DNA of 64,000 nucleotides from an uncultured Prevotella sp. (GCA_900315545.1 OMZM01000002.1:1-64000); one strand, 5' to 3'. Positions 16,490 through 27,195 are shown, numbered from the stretch's first letter. Notes: generated from the letters alone by a model not told the origin. Made by a program: numbers and translations.

Positions 16490-17758
16490 TTACAAATCCT
16501 TTCCTATGTCAGAACGGAAATATTTGTTGGTAAAATCAATCTTGCTTGCCTCGCTGAAACTCGTAGCCAGAGCCTCGTGCCTGTCTTTGCCATACGACGA
16601 CACAGCTAGCACGCGCCCTCCGGCAGTAACGACATTGCCGTCTTTGACAGCCGTTCCGCTGTGGAAGACGATAGACTTGTCCACACTGTCGAGACCGCTG
16701 ATGACATATCCTTTCTTGTAGTCTTGCGGATAGCCACCGCTTACAAGCATGACGCACACGGCAGCACGCTCGTCGAAGGCTATTTCGCGGCGGTCAAGGT
16801 CGCCGCAGGCAACACCCTCGAACAAGTCTACTATATCGCTTTTCAGGCGCAGCATGACGCTTTCAGTCTCTGGATCGCCCATGCGGCAGTTGTATTCTAT
16901 GACCATCGGATTGCCGTCGACGTTCATCAGTCCGAAGAATATAAAACCCTTGTAGTCTATATTGTCGGCAGCAAGACCGTCAACCGTAGGACGGATGATT
17001 CTGTCTTCTACCTTCTTCATCCACTCTTTTGTAGCAAACGGAACTGGAGAAACCGAGCCCATGCCGCCCGTGTTTAGTCCTGTGTCGCCCTCGCCAATGC
17101 GCTTGTAGTCCTTTGCCTCAGGCAAAATCTTGTAGTTCTTTCCGTCTGTGAGAACAAAGACAGAACACTCGATTCCCGAAAGATATTCCTCTATAACCAC
17201 CCTTGCCGATGCCGAGCCGAACATGCCACCCAGCATTTCCGTCAGTTCACGCTTTGCCTCGTCGAGACTGTCGATTATCAGTACGCCCTTTCCGGCGCAC
17301 AGACCGTCTGCTTTCAGCACATATGGAGCGTTAAGTGTTTCCAAAAAGCGCAGTCCCTCGTCGAGCTGGTCGCCTGAAAACGTGCGGTAGCGGGCTGTAG
17401 GAATATTGTGTTTCTGCATAAACTGCTTTGCAAAATCCTTCGAACCTTCGAGCACGGCTCCAGCCTTCGACGGTCCGATGACTGCGATGTGGCTCGTCTG
17501 GCTGTCAGCCTTCAGGCAGTCGTAGATGCCTTTTACAAGCGGGTCTTCCGGTCCTACTACCACCATGTCGATGCATTCACTGATGCAGAAAGCCTTTACG
17601 GTATCGAAGTCGTCAGCCTTCATGCTGATATTTTCGCCCACGAGAGACGTTCCTGCATTTCCCGGAGCAATAAACAGCCTGTCAACCTTTTTGCTCTGGG
17701 CTATCTTCCATGCTAACGCGTGTTCGCGTCCGCCACTGCCTAAGAGTAATATCTTCAT
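16490..17758 (-). CDS. purD: Phosphoribosylamine-glycine ligase (GAR synthetase)
   Basis: A 422-residue PurD. It ligates glycine to 5-phosphoribosylamine with ATP, the second step of purine synthesis. The N-terminal [12 protein letters not shown] (residues 7-18) is the family signature, [10 protein letters not shown] follows at about 69-78, and the ATP-grasp core includes [12 protein letters not shown] and the metal-binding [10 protein letters not shown] near residue 288. Length is typical. It lies 26 bp after the DPP IV-like gene in a minus-strand run. Confidence 0.95.
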   Translation of the reverse strand: MKILLLGSGGREHALAWKIAQSKKVDRLFIAPGNAGTSLVGENISMKADDFDTVKAFCISECIDMVVVGPEDPLVKGIYDCLKADSQTSHIAVIGPSKAGAVLEGSKDFAKQFMQKHNIPTARYRTFSGDQLDEGLRFLETLNAPYVLKADGLCAGKGVLIIDSLDEAKRELTEMLGGMFGSASARVVIEEYLSGIECSVFVLTDGKNYKILPEAKDYKRIGEGDTGLNTGGMGSVSPVPFATKEWMKKVEDRIIRPTVDGLAADNIDYKGFIFFGLMNVDGNPMVIEYNCRMGDPETESVMLRLKSDIVDLFEGVACGDLDRREIAFDERAAVCVMLVSGGYPQDYKKGYVISGLDSVDKSIVFHSGTAVKDGNVVTAGGRVLAVSSYGKDRHEALATSFSEASKIDFTNKYFRSDIGKDL

Positions 17759-17784
17759 ATCGGAAACTTGATTTTTATAGAAAA

Positions 17785-19974
17785 TTATTTCAGATAGTCT
17801 TCAAAATACTGCGTTATTCGTTCGTGCAGGTGAGTGCTCTGGTGTCCTCTCATGTTGTGAGGCTCGCCGGGATAAACGTAGAAGTCAGGCTGTGTGCCAA
17901 CGATGTTGCACTCGTGGATGAACTGCAAGCAGTGCTGTGGCACAACGGTAGGGTCGTTCATGCCCTGTATAATCTGCAACTTTCCTTTCAGGTCCTTAGC
18001 CTTGCGTATGAGGTTTGTCTGCTCGTAGCCCTCAGGGTTGTCCTGCGGAGTGTCCATGTAGCGCTCTCCGTACATAACTTCGTAGAGCGACCAGTCGATG
18101 ACAGGACCTCCGGCTACGCCAACCTTGAAGATGTCGGGATAGTTGACCATGAGCGATATCGTCATAAATCCGCCGAAACTCCAACCGTGAACGCCGATGC
18201 GGTCGGCATCAACATAAGGCAGCGACTTCAGGAACTCTGCGCCTTTCACCTGGTCTTTCATCTCCTCCTGACCCAAGTGGCGGAACGTAGCCTGCTCAAA
18301 ATCGCGTCCCCTGTCCTTCGAGCCCCTGTTATCAAGGATGAACAGCAGATACCCCTTCTGCGCCATGTATGTCTCCCATCCGCGACTGTACCAGTTCCAG
18401 CGTGCCTCTACATTTCGTGCGTGCGGTCCGCCATATACATATATGACCGTAGGATATTTCTTCTGTGGGTCGAAGTTGGTTGGCTTTACCATGCGGTAGT
18501 ATAGGTCTGTGCTTCCGTCTGCAGCCTTTATCGTTCCGCATGAATATTCTGGCACATCGTAACCCTTCCATGGATTCTCGGCAGAGAACAGCTGTCGTCT
18601 TGACACTTTGGCAATGTCAATGACGTCGATGTTGCGCGGCACGTCAGGCTCGGTGTATGAGTCGTAGATGAATGTGCCAGAAGCCGACAGGGCAGAACTG
18701 CATCCTCCGTCAGCCTGCCATACGTTGGCATGGCATCCGCGACCATTGTCGAGCAGCGTGCGCTTGCCAGTCTTCACGTCGACGGCAAAGAGGTTGTTTT
18801 GCAAAGGATTACACTCGGTAGAGCGAATGATAACCTGTTTTTTTGCTGCGTTGAAGCCAAGAATGTCGAGAACGACCCATTTGCCCTGCGTAAGCTGCTT
18901 GAGTTGGTTGCCGTCCTTATCGAAAATATACAAGTGGTTGTAGCCGTCTTTCTGGCTCTGGAATATGAATTTGCTGCTGTCCCATGGCAGGAATGTTATC
19001 GGGTGCTGAGGCTCAACATATTTGTCGTGCTGCTCAGTGTAGAGAACTTTTAGCCTGTTGCCCGACACGGCATCATAGCAGACAAGCTGCATGTCGTTCT
19101 GGTCGCGGTTGAGTTCCTGTATGTAAATTGTACGTGAGTCAGGACTCCACGACACGTTCGTGAAATATCTGTCTGTTGGGTCGCCTGCCTTCAGGTATAT
19201 AGTCTTGCCCGTTTTCATGTCATAAACACCTACCGTAACCTTGTGCATTGTTTCGCCAGCCATAGGATATTTGTCGGCTTCAAGCGTAGCTATGCGCGTT
19301 GATGTATTGACCTGAGGATAGTCGGTAACCATAGACTGGTCCATGCGATAGAAAGCAAGTTTCTGTCCGTCTGGACTCCAGAATGTTCCTTTGTAAATTC
19401 CGAACTCATCGCGGTGGACACTCTTGCCGTAGACAATGTCAGAAGAGCCGTCGGATGTTATCTTATGCTGCACGCCGTCAGCATCGCCAACATATAGTTG
19501 CCAGTCCTTGACGTATGCCGTTGCCTTCGACTGCGGACACCATTCGGCTGCCTCGCTTCCAATCTCGCCAGAACTCCATACTTGCTTCTTTGCTTTCCAG
19601 TCTACAAGTATCGTCTCATATCTGTTGCCGAGCATGACAAGGGTCTTGCCTGAATAGGGGAAAATAGCGTTGTAGAGATGGCGAACGTACACAGAGTCGT
19701 TGGCATCAATCCAACTGTTTACTTCGTCTAAACTGAACATGACTTTCTCCTTTCCTGTCTTTTTGTCAACAACAAAGCATTTCTCAACGTCGGTTCTTAC
19801 AAGTTCGTCGCCCCACCAAGTGTAATACTGGTTTTTAGGGCTCATGTTGTAGTAGTTGTTGCCTCCGTAGTTGAGGTCTTCGAGTGTAAATTGTTTCAGT
19901 TGTGCCATTGCGTTACAGGCTACAGTTAATGATATTAGCAAGAACAGTGTTCTCATTTCTGACAATCTATTCAT
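17785..19974 (-). CDS. Dipeptidyl-peptidase IV-type S9 serine peptidase
   Basis: A 729-residue exported peptidase with an N-terminal signal peptide ending near residue 24 (ACNAMAQ). Residues ~30-470 form the DPP IV beta-propeller, with repeated SPDG/SPDS blades, and the C-terminal ~260 residues the alpha/beta hydrolase. The nucleophile is the Ser in GWSFGG, the Asp lies in GMNDPTVVP and the His in GEPHNMRG, so the triad is complete. Such enzymes release X-Pro or X-Ala dipeptides from peptides in the periplasm and are important to asaccharolytic relatives. The gene is 17 bp downstream of the THUMP methyltransferase gene and 26 bp upstream of purD. Confidence 0.9.
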   Translation of the reverse strand: MNRLSEMRTLFLLISLTVACNAMAQLKQFTLEDLNYGGNNYYNMSPKNQYYTWWGDELVRTDVEKCFVVDKKTGKEKVMFSLDEVNSWIDANDSVYVRHLYNAIFPYSGKTLVMLGNRYETILVDWKAKKQVWSSGEIGSEAAEWCPQSKATAYVKDWQLYVGDADGVQHKITSDGSSDIVYGKSVHRDEFGIYKGTFWSPDGQKLAFYRMDQSMVTDYPQVNTSTRIATLEADKYPMAGETMHKVTVGVYDMKTGKTIYLKAGDPTDRYFTNVSWSPDSRTIYIQELNRDQNDMQLVCYDAVSGNRLKVLYTEQHDKYVEPQHPITFLPWDSSKFIFQSQKDGYNHLYIFDKDGNQLKQLTQGKWVVLDILGFNAAKKQVIIRSTECNPLQNNLFAVDVKTGKRTLLDNGRGCHANVWQADGGCSSALSASGTFIYDSYTEPDVPRNIDVIDIAKVSRRQLFSAENPWKGYDVPEYSCGTIKAADGSTDLYYRMVKPTNFDPQKKYPTVIYVYGGPHARNVEARWNWYSRGWETYMAQKGYLLFILDNRGSKDRGRDFEQATFRHLGQEEMKDQVKGAEFLKSLPYVDADRIGVHGWSFGGFMTISLMVNYPDIFKVGVAGGPVIDWSLYEVMYGERYMDTPQDNPEGYEQTNLIRKAKDLKGKLQIIQGMNDPTVVPQHCLQFIHECNIVGTQPDFYVYPGEPHNMRGHQSTHLHERITQYFEDYLK

Positions 19975-19991
19975 AGTCTATTAATTTGTAA

Positions 19992-21458
19992 TTAGTATTT
20001 TTTTCTGTTTTTATTTCCGTTTCTGTCAAATCCTTTCGGGTTGTTCCTGTCGCGTCCCATGCGTCGCTCGTTGCTGTGGTAGTATCTGTCTTCGTCGTTG
20101 TCGAATCTGCGTTGACGTTGCTTTGGTTGTTTTTTAGCTCTTTCGCGTTCCTCCTGACGCTCAAGCGAATGGAACTTGAACGAGCGTATGTCGCCAGATT
20201 CGTTCTCAGCCTCTTCTTCCAGACGACGCTTGAACTCACGGTTTTTCTTAAATCTGTGCTTTTCCGCCATCTTGCGCTTTTCTTCTTCGGTCTTCACAAT
20301 GCCGCCTTCGCTGCGAAAAACCTTCATTCTTCCGTCGAACAATTGGTATTTCCTAAATTCACATTCCAGAGAGCCATTGAAGACAGGAATCTTTATTGAT
20401 GGTTTCAGACCAATCTGGTCGAAGCATTCTTCACGATAACTCAGTATCCATGCATCGTTGCCGGTGAACGCATGTTTCAGTCTTTCGCCTATGACGCGGT
20501 AGGTGTCGAGAAGGTTAGGAGTAGATATGCGTTCTCCGTATGGCGGATTTGTGATAATGATGCTTTTCTCCTTAGGCTGCTCGAAGTCTTTTATGTCGCG
20601 TTGCTCTATGGTAATATCGCTGTTCAGTCCTGCGGCACGCACGTTTAGTCGTGCAGTGTTGACAGCCTTGATATCAATGTCGTAGCCATAGATATGGTGC
20701 TTGAACTCGCGCTCCTGTGAGTCATCGTTGTATATTGAGTCGAACATTTCCCTGTCGTAGTCGTTCCATTTCTCAAAAGCATATTCCTTGCGGAACAGTC
20801 CAGGAGCCATGTTGTGTGCTATCAGTGCTGCCTCTATCAGCAGTGTTCCGGAACCGCACATCGGGTCGATGAAATCAGTGTCGCCATTCCATCCTGACAT
20901 CAGAATGAGTCCGGCTGCCAATACTTCATTCAGTGGTGCCTCTACAGACTCCTGACGATAGCCTCTGCGGTGAAGTGAGTCGCCGGAAGAATCGAGCGAT
21001 AGAGTGCATCTGTCTTCCGCAATGTGCATGTTAAGACGCAAATCTGGATTGCTGACAGAGATGTTCGGTCGACTGCCTGTCTTTTCGCGGAACTGGTCTA
21101 CAATGGCATCCTTAACCTTATAGGAAACAAATTTGGAATGTTTGAACTCTTCAGAAAATACAACTGAATCAACGGCAAAGGTCTTTGAATTGTCTAAATA
21201 TTGCGACCAGTCTATCTTTGTAACCTCATTGTAGACATCGTCGGCAGACTGTGCCTTGAAATGCCGTATAGGCTTGAGAATCTTCAGTGCAGTATGCAGT
21301 GCGAAGTTGGCACGGTACATTAGATGTTTGTCGCCTGTGAAAGAAACCATGCGACGACCTATCTCTACGTTGTTAGCCCCCAGTTGGGTCAGCTCTTGTG
21401 CCAAAACGGGCTCTAAGCCCATAAATGTTTTGGCAATGAGTTCAAATTCTGTGTTCAT
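19992..21458 (-). CDS. THUMP-domain class I RNA methyltransferase (RlmL N-half type)
   Basis: A 488-residue RNA methyltransferase. The N-terminal THUMP domain (about 45-155) binds RNA. The Rossmann methyltransferase (about 160-380) has DPMCGSGTLLIE as motif I and TNPPYGERI as motif IV, typical of N2-guanine methylation. By homology to the N-half of E. coli RlmL the likely target is G2445 of 23S rRNA, but this is inference. The last ~100 residues are a low-complexity basic tail rich in Arg, Lys, Asn and Glu, possibly RNA-binding. It is the first gene of the minus-strand run ending at yqaA. Confidence 0.88.
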   Translation of the reverse strand: MNTEFELIAKTFMGLEPVLAQELTQLGANNVEIGRRMVSFTGDKHLMYRANFALHTALKILKPIRHFKAQSADDVYNEVTKIDWSQYLDNSKTFAVDSVVFSEEFKHSKFVSYKVKDAIVDQFREKTGSRPNISVSNPDLRLNMHIAEDRCTLSLDSSGDSLHRRGYRQESVEAPLNEVLAAGLILMSGWNGDTDFIDPMCGSGTLLIEAALIAHNMAPGLFRKEYAFEKWNDYDREMFDSIYNDDSQEREFKHHIYGYDIDIKAVNTARLNVRAAGLNSDITIEQRDIKDFEQPKEKSIIITNPPYGERISTPNLLDTYRVIGERLKHAFTGNDAWILSYREECFDQIGLKPSIKIPVFNGSLECEFRKYQLFDGRMKVFRSEGGIVKTEEEKRKMAEKHRFKKNREFKRRLEEEAENESGDIRSFKFHSLERQEERERAKKQPKQRQRRFDNDEDRYYHSNERRMGRDRNNPKGFDRNGNKNRKKY

Positions 21459-21523
21459 CAGTATATATTAATATAATGTAGATGTCAAACGTTTGTTTGC
21501 ATCAACGCTGTAAAAATTTTCTG

Positions 21524-21531
21524 CAAAGATA
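21524..21531 (-). promoter_or_regulatory. -7 box upstream of the THUMP methyltransferase run
   Basis: CAAAGATA reads TATCTTTG on the minus strand and lies about 66 bp before the ATG at 21458. It is the likely promoter for the five-gene run 21458 to 15106. No clear -33 box was seen. Confidence 0.5.
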
Positions 21532-21601
21532 GTTGTTTTTTTTCAATAAAACATATTTTCACTTACAAATATGTTGCAGAAATATATAAAAGCGACACAT
21601 T

Positions 21602-22774
21602 TTATTTTCTTAGTTCAATTCTGAATGTAGTACCCTTGCCCAATTCTGAATTTTTCACGAAAATGTGCCCGTGATGATATTCCTCCACTATTCTCTTCGC
21701 CAGCGACAGTCCCAGTCCCCAACCTCTTTTCTTTGTAGTAAATCCAGGCGTGAAAACATTGCGGATGTCTTTCTTTTTTATTCCCTTTCCTGTATCGCTG
21801 ACCTCTATGATAACCTTGTCGTAGGTGTCTTCTGTATGTAGAGTAATGCATCCGCTGCCTTCCATTGCATCTACAGCATTCTTGCACAGATTCTCAATTA
21901 CCCACTCAAACAGTGACGCATTAAGTTTCACGATAGTATCGCCGTCTGGCATTTCTTTCTTTATTGTAACCTTTTGTGATGTGCGTTTGCTCATATAGTC
22001 TACCACATGGTTTATCACTTCGTTCAAGCTTGTTGGCACAGGCTCAGGCAGTGAACCAATTTTTGAGAACCTGTCGGCAATGAGTTGAAGTCGGTTGACG
22101 TCGTTAGCCATCTCTGGTATCAGCGTGTCGTCTGGATAGTTTTCCCTTAATATCTCAGTCCACGCCATTAGACTCGATATAGGTGTACCGAGTTGATGAG
22201 CTGTTTCCTTAGACAATCCAACCCATACCTTGTTTTGTTCAGCACGTTTTGATGTCAGTAGCGCAAAAATAGCAATGACGACAAATATCATAACCACGCC
22301 AAGTTGCACGTATGGCCATACGGAAAGACGCTTGAGCATGATACTGTCGTCGTAGCATACATATATATAATTATTGTAATCGTCAGAGTCATCGCCGTCA
22401 AGGTCTATTTTTATGGCTTTGCCGCTCTTTTGCAAACGATGTCCTATTTTCGTAGCATAGTTCATGCTGTCGGTATAGTTGTCGGCTTTAACCTTCAAGT
22501 TCCTGAATGTAGTGGCTTCGCCGTTGGAATCCATGACAATAACAGGTATTGTATTGTTTTCGTTAATAACTTTCAGTACCAGATTGAGGTCTGTTGTTTC
22601 ATCTGCATTGCTGAGCGAGCGCATGGCTTCTGCCCATACTTCCATGCGTGTGCGTTCTTCAGCATAAAGGTCGTGTACAAGAAAGCGAGAAACGACAAGC
22701 GACACAACAGCAATAAGCACGGCTGCTATGACGAGTATGATTTTTATTCTGCGTATCTGGTCTGTCCATTGCAT
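21602..22774 (-). CDS. Membrane sensor histidine kinase (orphan)
   Basis: A 390-residue sensor kinase. Transmembrane helices at about 11-33 and 154-174 enclose a ~120-residue periplasmic domain. The phosphoacceptor is H193 in ETAHQLGTP, the N box is NLCKNAVDAM (295-304), the G1 box DTGKG starts at D327 and G2 is GWGLGL (351-356). There is no recognisable HAMP domain. No response regulator gene is adjacent, so its partner is elsewhere in the genome. The H-box variant with QLGTP is common in Bacteroidetes kinases. The signal sensed cannot be inferred. Confidence 0.9.
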   Translation of the reverse strand: MQWTDQIRRIKIILVIAAVLIAVVSLVVSRFLVHDLYAEERTRMEVWAEAMRSLSNADETTDLNLVLKVINENNTIPVIVMDSNGEATTFRNLKVKADNYTDSMNYATKIGHRLQKSGKAIKIDLDGDDSDDYNNYIYVCYDDSIMLKRLSVWPYVQLGVVMIFVVIAIFALLTSKRAEQNKVWVGLSKETAHQLGTPISSLMAWTEILRENYPDDTLIPEMANDVNRLQLIADRFSKIGSLPEPVPTSLNEVINHVVDYMSKRTSQKVTIKKEMPDGDTIVKLNASLFEWVIENLCKNAVDAMEGSGCITLHTEDTYDKVIIEVSDTGKGIKKKDIRNVFTPGFTTKKRGWGLGLSLAKRIVEEYHHGHIFVKNSELGKGTTFRIELRK

Positions 22775-22813
22775 AACGAAATAATAACGTAAATTATTTA
22801 ATAATATTGTAGA

Positions 22814-22849
22814 TTTGTTTCGTTGTTTTAAGAAATAACGCTAAATTTG
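22814..22849 (+). promoter_or_regulatory. Promoter of the TIGR02757 gene
   Basis: TAAATTTG at 22842-22849 matches TAnnTTTG. TTTG at 22814-22817 or TTG at 22823-22825 could be the -33 box, although neither spacing is ideal. The start codon at 22872 lies 22 bp downstream. Confidence 0.45.
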
Positions 22850-22871
22850 CATTGCAATAATTAAAGAAGAT

Positions 22872-23627
22872 ATGTGCACAATAGATGATAGGACAGCGAA
22901 AATGTTGCGACATTATGCGCAAAAGTATGAGACTAAGGAGTTTTTAGACGGCGACCCATCGTGGTTTATGCATCAGGTGGACGGCAAACTCAACAAGGAA
23001 GCTATGGCGTTTGTTGCTTCATGCATAAGTTACGGAAGCAGAAAACAGTTTATGTCAAAGATAAACAATATTCTTGATTGGTGTGGTGGCGACATTGATG
23101 CATATATACGCAGAGGATTATATGAGCGACACTTTGCCGTTGACGATAATGGATGTTTCTATCGTCTCTATTCCCACAGCAAGATGTTTTATTTCTTTAC
23201 AGCATACAGTAAGTTGCTTAATACTTATGGCAGTCTTGGCGAATATGTCAGACAGAATGCTCATAGAGGTTTTGAGGCTGTCGATGCCATTTGCCGTTAT
23301 TTCGGTTCGGAAGGTGTCAGCGTTGTTGTTCCAAAGGATGCGACGTCGGCTTGCAAGCGGGTATGTATGTTCCTGCGGTGGATGGTAAGGGACAATTCTC
23401 CTGTAGATTTGGGACTTTGGACTGACTTTATTGACAAACGAACGCTCGTAATGCCACTTGACACGCATGTGGTTACCCAGTCTCAAAGACTCGGACTCAT
23501 TGCATGCAAGAATACTTCCATGCGTGTGGCGCAGAAACTGACGGCAACATTGACGCAGATTTTCCCAGATGACCCGTTGAAAGGAGACTTTGCGCTTTTT
23601 GGCTACGGCGTGAACAATGCAAGATAA
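22872..23627 (+). CDS. TIGR02757 family protein
   Basis: A 251-residue protein of the TIGR02757 family, found mainly in Bacteroidetes and of unknown function. Seen features: an early FLDGDPSWF segment (about 20-28), a SYGSRKQFMSKI segment, a FLRWMVRDNSPVDLGLW block around residue 170 and a DTHVVTQSQRLGL block around residue 198. The last two resemble the helix-hairpin-helix glycosylase fold, so a nucleic-acid role is possible but unproved. It is convergent with the cardiolipin synthase gene; only 2 bp separate the two reading frames. Confidence 0.8.
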   Translation: MCTIDDRTAKMLRHYAQKYETKEFLDGDPSWFMHQVDGKLNKEAMAFVASCISYGSRKQFMSKINNILDWCGGDIDAYIRRGLYERHFAVDDNGCFYRLYSHSKMFYFFTAYSKLLNTYGSLGEYVRQNAHRGFEAVDAICRYFGSEGVSVVVPKDATSACKRVCMFLRWMVRDNSPVDLGLWTDFIDKRTLVMPLDTHVVTQSQRLGLIACKNTSMRVAQKLTATLTQIFPDDPLKGDFALFGYGVNNAR

Positions 23628-23629
23628 GT

Positions 23630-25054
23630 CTACAGCAGTGGGGCGAAAAGTCTGACCACAGACTCCCAGAATCTGTAGAAGAATGGTCTGTTGCTTATTA
23701 TCTTCACATCGTTTATGAGAATACAGCGTCGCTGATCTTCCATAAATACCTTTTTCATGCGCAGTGCCATCTCGTTGTCATAGAAGAAAACATTTGACTC
23801 GAAGTTGTTGTCGAAACTGCGGAAGTCAACGTTTGTTGAGCCGCAGGTGCAGAGCGTATCATCGGAAATGAGAAGTTTAGAATGGTTGAACCCAGCCTTA
23901 TAGAAGTAAACCTTTACTCCTGCGTCGAGTACCTGCATGACGTATGAGCGGCTTGCCCATTCTGCCAGTTTTGCGTCGCTGTGTCGCGGTATCATCAGAC
24001 GTATGTCAACGCCCGACAGTGCGGCAGTGCGCAAGGCAAGAAGCACGGGTTCGGTAGGTAGAAAGTACGGAGTTTCTATATATACATACTTCTTTGCTTC
24101 GAGTATTATTCTTACATATCCCTGCATGATGTCGGGATATGTGCTTGTCGGACTGCTTGTTACTACTTGTGCAAGGCATTTGTTTTTTATGTTGTCGTCA
24201 ATGGCAGGATAATATATTTTGTCGGTTATCAGGTCTTGACTTACGAAGAACCAATCGGCAAGGAATGCTTCCTGTATTCCGTATACGGCACCGCCTCTTA
24301 TCATCAGGTGAGTGTCTCGCCAAGCCTGTTTTCCAGTACCTGTTATATATCGCTGTGCAATGTTCATTCCGCCGATAAACGCCTCGTGCCCGTCTACAAC
24401 GCACAGTTTGCGGTGGTTTCGGTAGTTTACTTTGCTGGTAAGCATAGGAAAGTGTACAGGCATGAAAGATCTGACGTCTACGCCGGCAGACGCCATCTGC
24501 TTATAGAACCTCGACGATACGCGCCAGCAGCCCACATCGTCATAGATTACTCGCACGACGACTCCCTCGCGAGCCTTTTCTTTCAGTATGTCGGCTATCT
24601 GCTGCCCTAATTCGTCGTCGGCAAATATGTATGACAATAGGTGTATATGGTGCTTGGCTTTCCTGAACGATTCCATCAGTATAGGGAAGAAGTCGCTGCC
24701 TTTGGTGTATATTTCCACCTCGTTGTTGTTGAACGGCTGTGCCCAACCTTGATGTGAAAACAGCTTTATCAGTTGTTTATGGTTAACGATGTCTTCAGTT
24801 TCTTCGTTCTTCAGGAACTTCAGCATGTCTCTTCGCTTCAGTTCTTTCAGGCTGTGTCTGCCGATGATGCGTTCCTTGCGTATGTTCTGACCGAAAAACA
24901 CATATATGATAACACCTACAACTGGGATGAATGCCAGCACCATAAGCCATGCCATTGCTTTGGCAGGCTGTCGGTTGTCCATAAGCACGGCTATCATCGA
25001 TGCAATGACTATGATTGCATATATGAATATTATTATCCAGTGTACATATATCAT
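23630..25054 (-). CDS. Cardiolipin synthase (two-HKD phospholipase D type)
   Basis: A 474-residue ClsA-type enzyme. It condenses two phosphatidylglycerol molecules to cardiolipin and glycerol at the inner membrane. It has two N-terminal transmembrane helices (about 5-25 and 33-55) and two PLD catalytic motifs: H214, K216, D221 in HRKLCVVD and H391, K393, D398 in HSKLLISD. GSTNVDFRSFDNNFE after the second motif is typical of the family. It lies 9 bp downstream of dnaG on the same strand. Confidence 0.93.
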   Translation of the reverse strand: MIYVHWIIIFIYAIIVIASMIAVLMDNRQPAKAMAWLMVLAFIPVVGVIIYVFFGQNIRKERIIGRHSLKELKRRDMLKFLKNEETEDIVNHKQLIKLFSHQGWAQPFNNNEVEIYTKGSDFFPILMESFRKAKHHIHLLSYIFADDELGQQIADILKEKAREGVVVRVIYDDVGCWRVSSRFYKQMASAGVDVRSFMPVHFPMLTSKVNYRNHRKLCVVDGHEAFIGGMNIAQRYITGTGKQAWRDTHLMIRGGAVYGIQEAFLADWFFVSQDLITDKIYYPAIDDNIKNKCLAQVVTSSPTSTYPDIMQGYVRIILEAKKYVYIETPYFLPTEPVLLALRTAALSGVDIRLMIPRHSDAKLAEWASRSYVMQVLDAGVKVYFYKAGFNHSKLLISDDTLCTCGSTNVDFRSFDNNFESNVFFYDNEMALRMKKVFMEDQRRCILINDVKIISNRPFFYRFWESVVRLFAPLL

Positions 25055-25063
25055 ATATGTGTG

Positions 25064-27067
25064 TCAAGTTATAATGTTGTTGCCTAAGTTTTTTGCGTAT
25101 ATGTTGCGCCTTTCTTGCAGTTCATGTATCTGCTGCATTAGTTTCATTATATCATCGGTGCTGTTTATTGCTGCAGACAGTTGCTGTCGCATTTGTCTCA
25201 GCTTCATTTCCACGTGATACATGCGGAAATCAAGTATCAGGTGTCGTACTTGGTTGCGCAGCGATTCTTCGTCGTGCACCACTTTCATGCTATCCGTCAG
25301 CGTATAGTCGTCTATGCTCAGCGTAGTCGCCAGCTGCGATATTTCCATGTCCGGGTGATGCAGGAAGAATGTTTCCGCCTTGAAATCGTCGTCGCGGGCA
25401 TGGGCTACTGCCTCCTGCAGAATCTTGTTGTATAATGGTACTGACAGTTGCAGGTTGTCGGCACCGAGATCCAGCGATATATATTCTATTACATTCAGGT
25501 TTACCAGTTGTCCGTCTTCCGTCTCTACATTGTGGAAAATGGTTTCCTCTCCGTATCTGACAATGCTCTGTACTATCAGTTTTTCTATTGTTTCCGACAG
25601 TATTTTCTCTTTGTTAGTCCTGTCGAAGTGTATGTCGGCGGCTGTCGCCCTCTGCACGTTTTCCTGCGCTGCCTCCTGCTGCTGACTGTTGTCCTGCTGG
25701 TTTTGTGCTTCTGTTTCCGGCAGATTTGTCTGCGGTCGGTTTCTCTCGTCGCGTATAAACCTGTTCATCTGCGTTATAAGGGTCTGCTCTGCTATGCCTA
25801 TGCGTTGTGAACAGTCCTTGATATATGTTGCTCTGATGATAGGGTCTTTTATTACCGATATGCTTTTCACTATGCTGCTTATAGCCTCGCTGCGCTTAAT
25901 GGGGTCGCTGACGCCTTTCAGCATCACATCGGTCTTAAACTGCATGAAGTCGGTCTGGTGTTCCTCTATATACTGTTTGAAGTCGGCAGCCGTGTGCTTG
26001 CGTGCAAAACTGTCTGGATCTTCCTGGTCGGGCAGCAGCAGAACCTTTATGTTCATGCCTTCAGCCAGCAGCATGTCGGTGCCTCGCATGGCAGCGTGTA
26101 TGCCTGCCTCGTCGCCGTCGTAGAGCAGCGTGATGTTCTGCGTAAATCGGCGCAGCAGCTTTATCTGGTGTATGCTCAGTGCCGTGCCGGAGTTAGCCAC
26201 AACGTTTTCTATTCCGCACTGGTGCATGGAGATGACGTCGGTATAGCCTTCTACCATATACACGCGGTCTTCCTTCACGATTTGTTTCTTTGCCTGGAAG
26301 ATGCCGTACAGCTCGTGGTCCTTGTGATAGATGTCGCTGTCGGGCGAGTTGACATATTTCTGTGCTACGCCCTTTGTTCGCGAGTCGAGCAGTCTGCCTC
26401 CGAATGCTATTATCTTTCCGCCAACTCCAATCCACGGGAAAATGACTCTTCCGCGAAAACGGTCAACTACGGTAGCGCCTTTCTCTGTGTTTTCTCCTGC
26501 TTCATAGCACAGTCCTGTCTTTACGAGAAACTCTTTCTTATATCCTTTCCTTTTCGCTTCCTGTGCCATGGCATCGCGTCGGTTGAGGCAGAAACCCAGT
26601 TTGAAGCGTTCTATTATGTCGTCTCTGAATCCGCGCTGCCTGAAGTATTGCAGTCCGATAGCCTGTCCGTCGCGGTCGTTGAGCAGTATGTCGTGGAAAT
26701 AGTCTGCTGCCCATTCGTTCACTATCAGCATCGACTCGCGTTCGCTCTGCTGCTTGCGTTCCTCGTCGGTCAGCTCGCGTTCCTCTATCTCTATGTGGTA
26801 TTTCTTTGCCAGCCAGCGCAGCGCATCGGGGTAGGTGAGCTGTTCGTGCTCCATGATGAAGTTTACGACGTTGCCAGCCTTTCCGCAGGCAAAGCACTTG
26901 TAGACTCCTTTGGCAGGCGATACTGAGAACGACGGTGTGGTGTCGTCGTGGAAGGGGCACAATCCCTTGTAGCTCGTACCGCGCTTGCGCAGCGAAACGA
27001 AGTCGGACACTACGTCTACTATGTTGGCTGCGTCCATTATTCTGTCTATCGTCTGTCTGTCTATCAT
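25064..27067 (-). CDS. dnaG: DNA primase
   Basis: A 667-residue primase that makes RNA primers at replication forks. The N-terminal CHC2 zinc finger has ligands C37, H40, C58 and C61. The TOPRIM core contains MVEGYTDVISM (about residue 272) and a DGDEAG metal site about residue 320. The C-terminal part (about 460-667), with a Gln-rich linker, would contact the DnaB helicase. A long antisense frame exists opposite but is not a gene. It is the first gene of the dnaG-cls pair. Confidence 0.95.
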   Translation of the reverse strand: MIDRQTIDRIMDAANIVDVVSDFVSLRKRGTSYKGLCPFHDDTTPSFSVSPAKGVYKCFACGKAGNVVNFIMEHEQLTYPDALRWLAKKYHIEIEERELTDEERKQQSERESMLIVNEWAADYFHDILLNDRDGQAIGLQYFRQRGFRDDIIERFKLGFCLNRRDAMAQEAKRKGYKKEFLVKTGLCYEAGENTEKGATVVDRFRGRVIFPWIGVGGKIIAFGGRLLDSRTKGVAQKYVNSPDSDIYHKDHELYGIFQAKKQIVKEDRVYMVEGYTDVISMHQCGIENVVANSGTALSIHQIKLLRRFTQNITLLYDGDEAGIHAAMRGTDMLLAEGMNIKVLLLPDQEDPDSFARKHTAADFKQYIEEHQTDFMQFKTDVMLKGVSDPIKRSEAISSIVKSISVIKDPIIRATYIKDCSQRIGIAEQTLITQMNRFIRDERNRPQTNLPETEAQNQQDNSQQQEAAQENVQRATAADIHFDRTNKEKILSETIEKLIVQSIVRYGEETIFHNVETEDGQLVNLNVIEYISLDLGADNLQLSVPLYNKILQEAVAHARDDDFKAETFFLHHPDMEISQLATTLSIDDYTLTDSMKVVHDEESLRNQVRHLILDFRMYHVEMKLRQMRQQLSAAINSTDDIMKLMQQIHELQERRNIYAKNLGNNIIT

Positions 27068-27105
27068 CTATGGCTATTGTACTGTGCAGTGAAATTATAC
27101 GACTG

Positions 27106-27136
27106 CAAAGTTACAAAGAAGTTATTATAAAACAAA
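27106..27136 (-). promoter_or_regulatory. Promoter of dnaG
   Basis: On the minus strand TTTG (plus 27133-27136), a 19-bp spacer and TAACTTTG (plus 27106-27113) match the Bacteroidetes promoter. The ATG at 27067 is about 40 bp further on. Confidence 0.65.
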
Positions 27137-27162
27137 AAAAGGAACTAAAAAGATTTAGTTCC
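27132..27162 (-). terminator. Terminator of the 27196 lipoprotein gene
   Basis: Stem ggaactaaa (27141-27149) with tttagttcc (27154-27162), 4-nt loop. On the minus strand it is followed by a run of seven T. It lies 34-64 bp after the stop at 27196 and overlaps the -33 region of the dnaG promoter. Confidence 0.82.
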
Positions 27163-27195
27163 CTTTCTTATAGTTATGTCTTTACGACATTATTG

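Noticed and set aside
25958-26926. Plus-strand frame of 322 residues opposite dnaG
   Set aside because: It is antisense to a well-conserved gene, Cys/Val-rich without any family motif, and has no promoter or start context.
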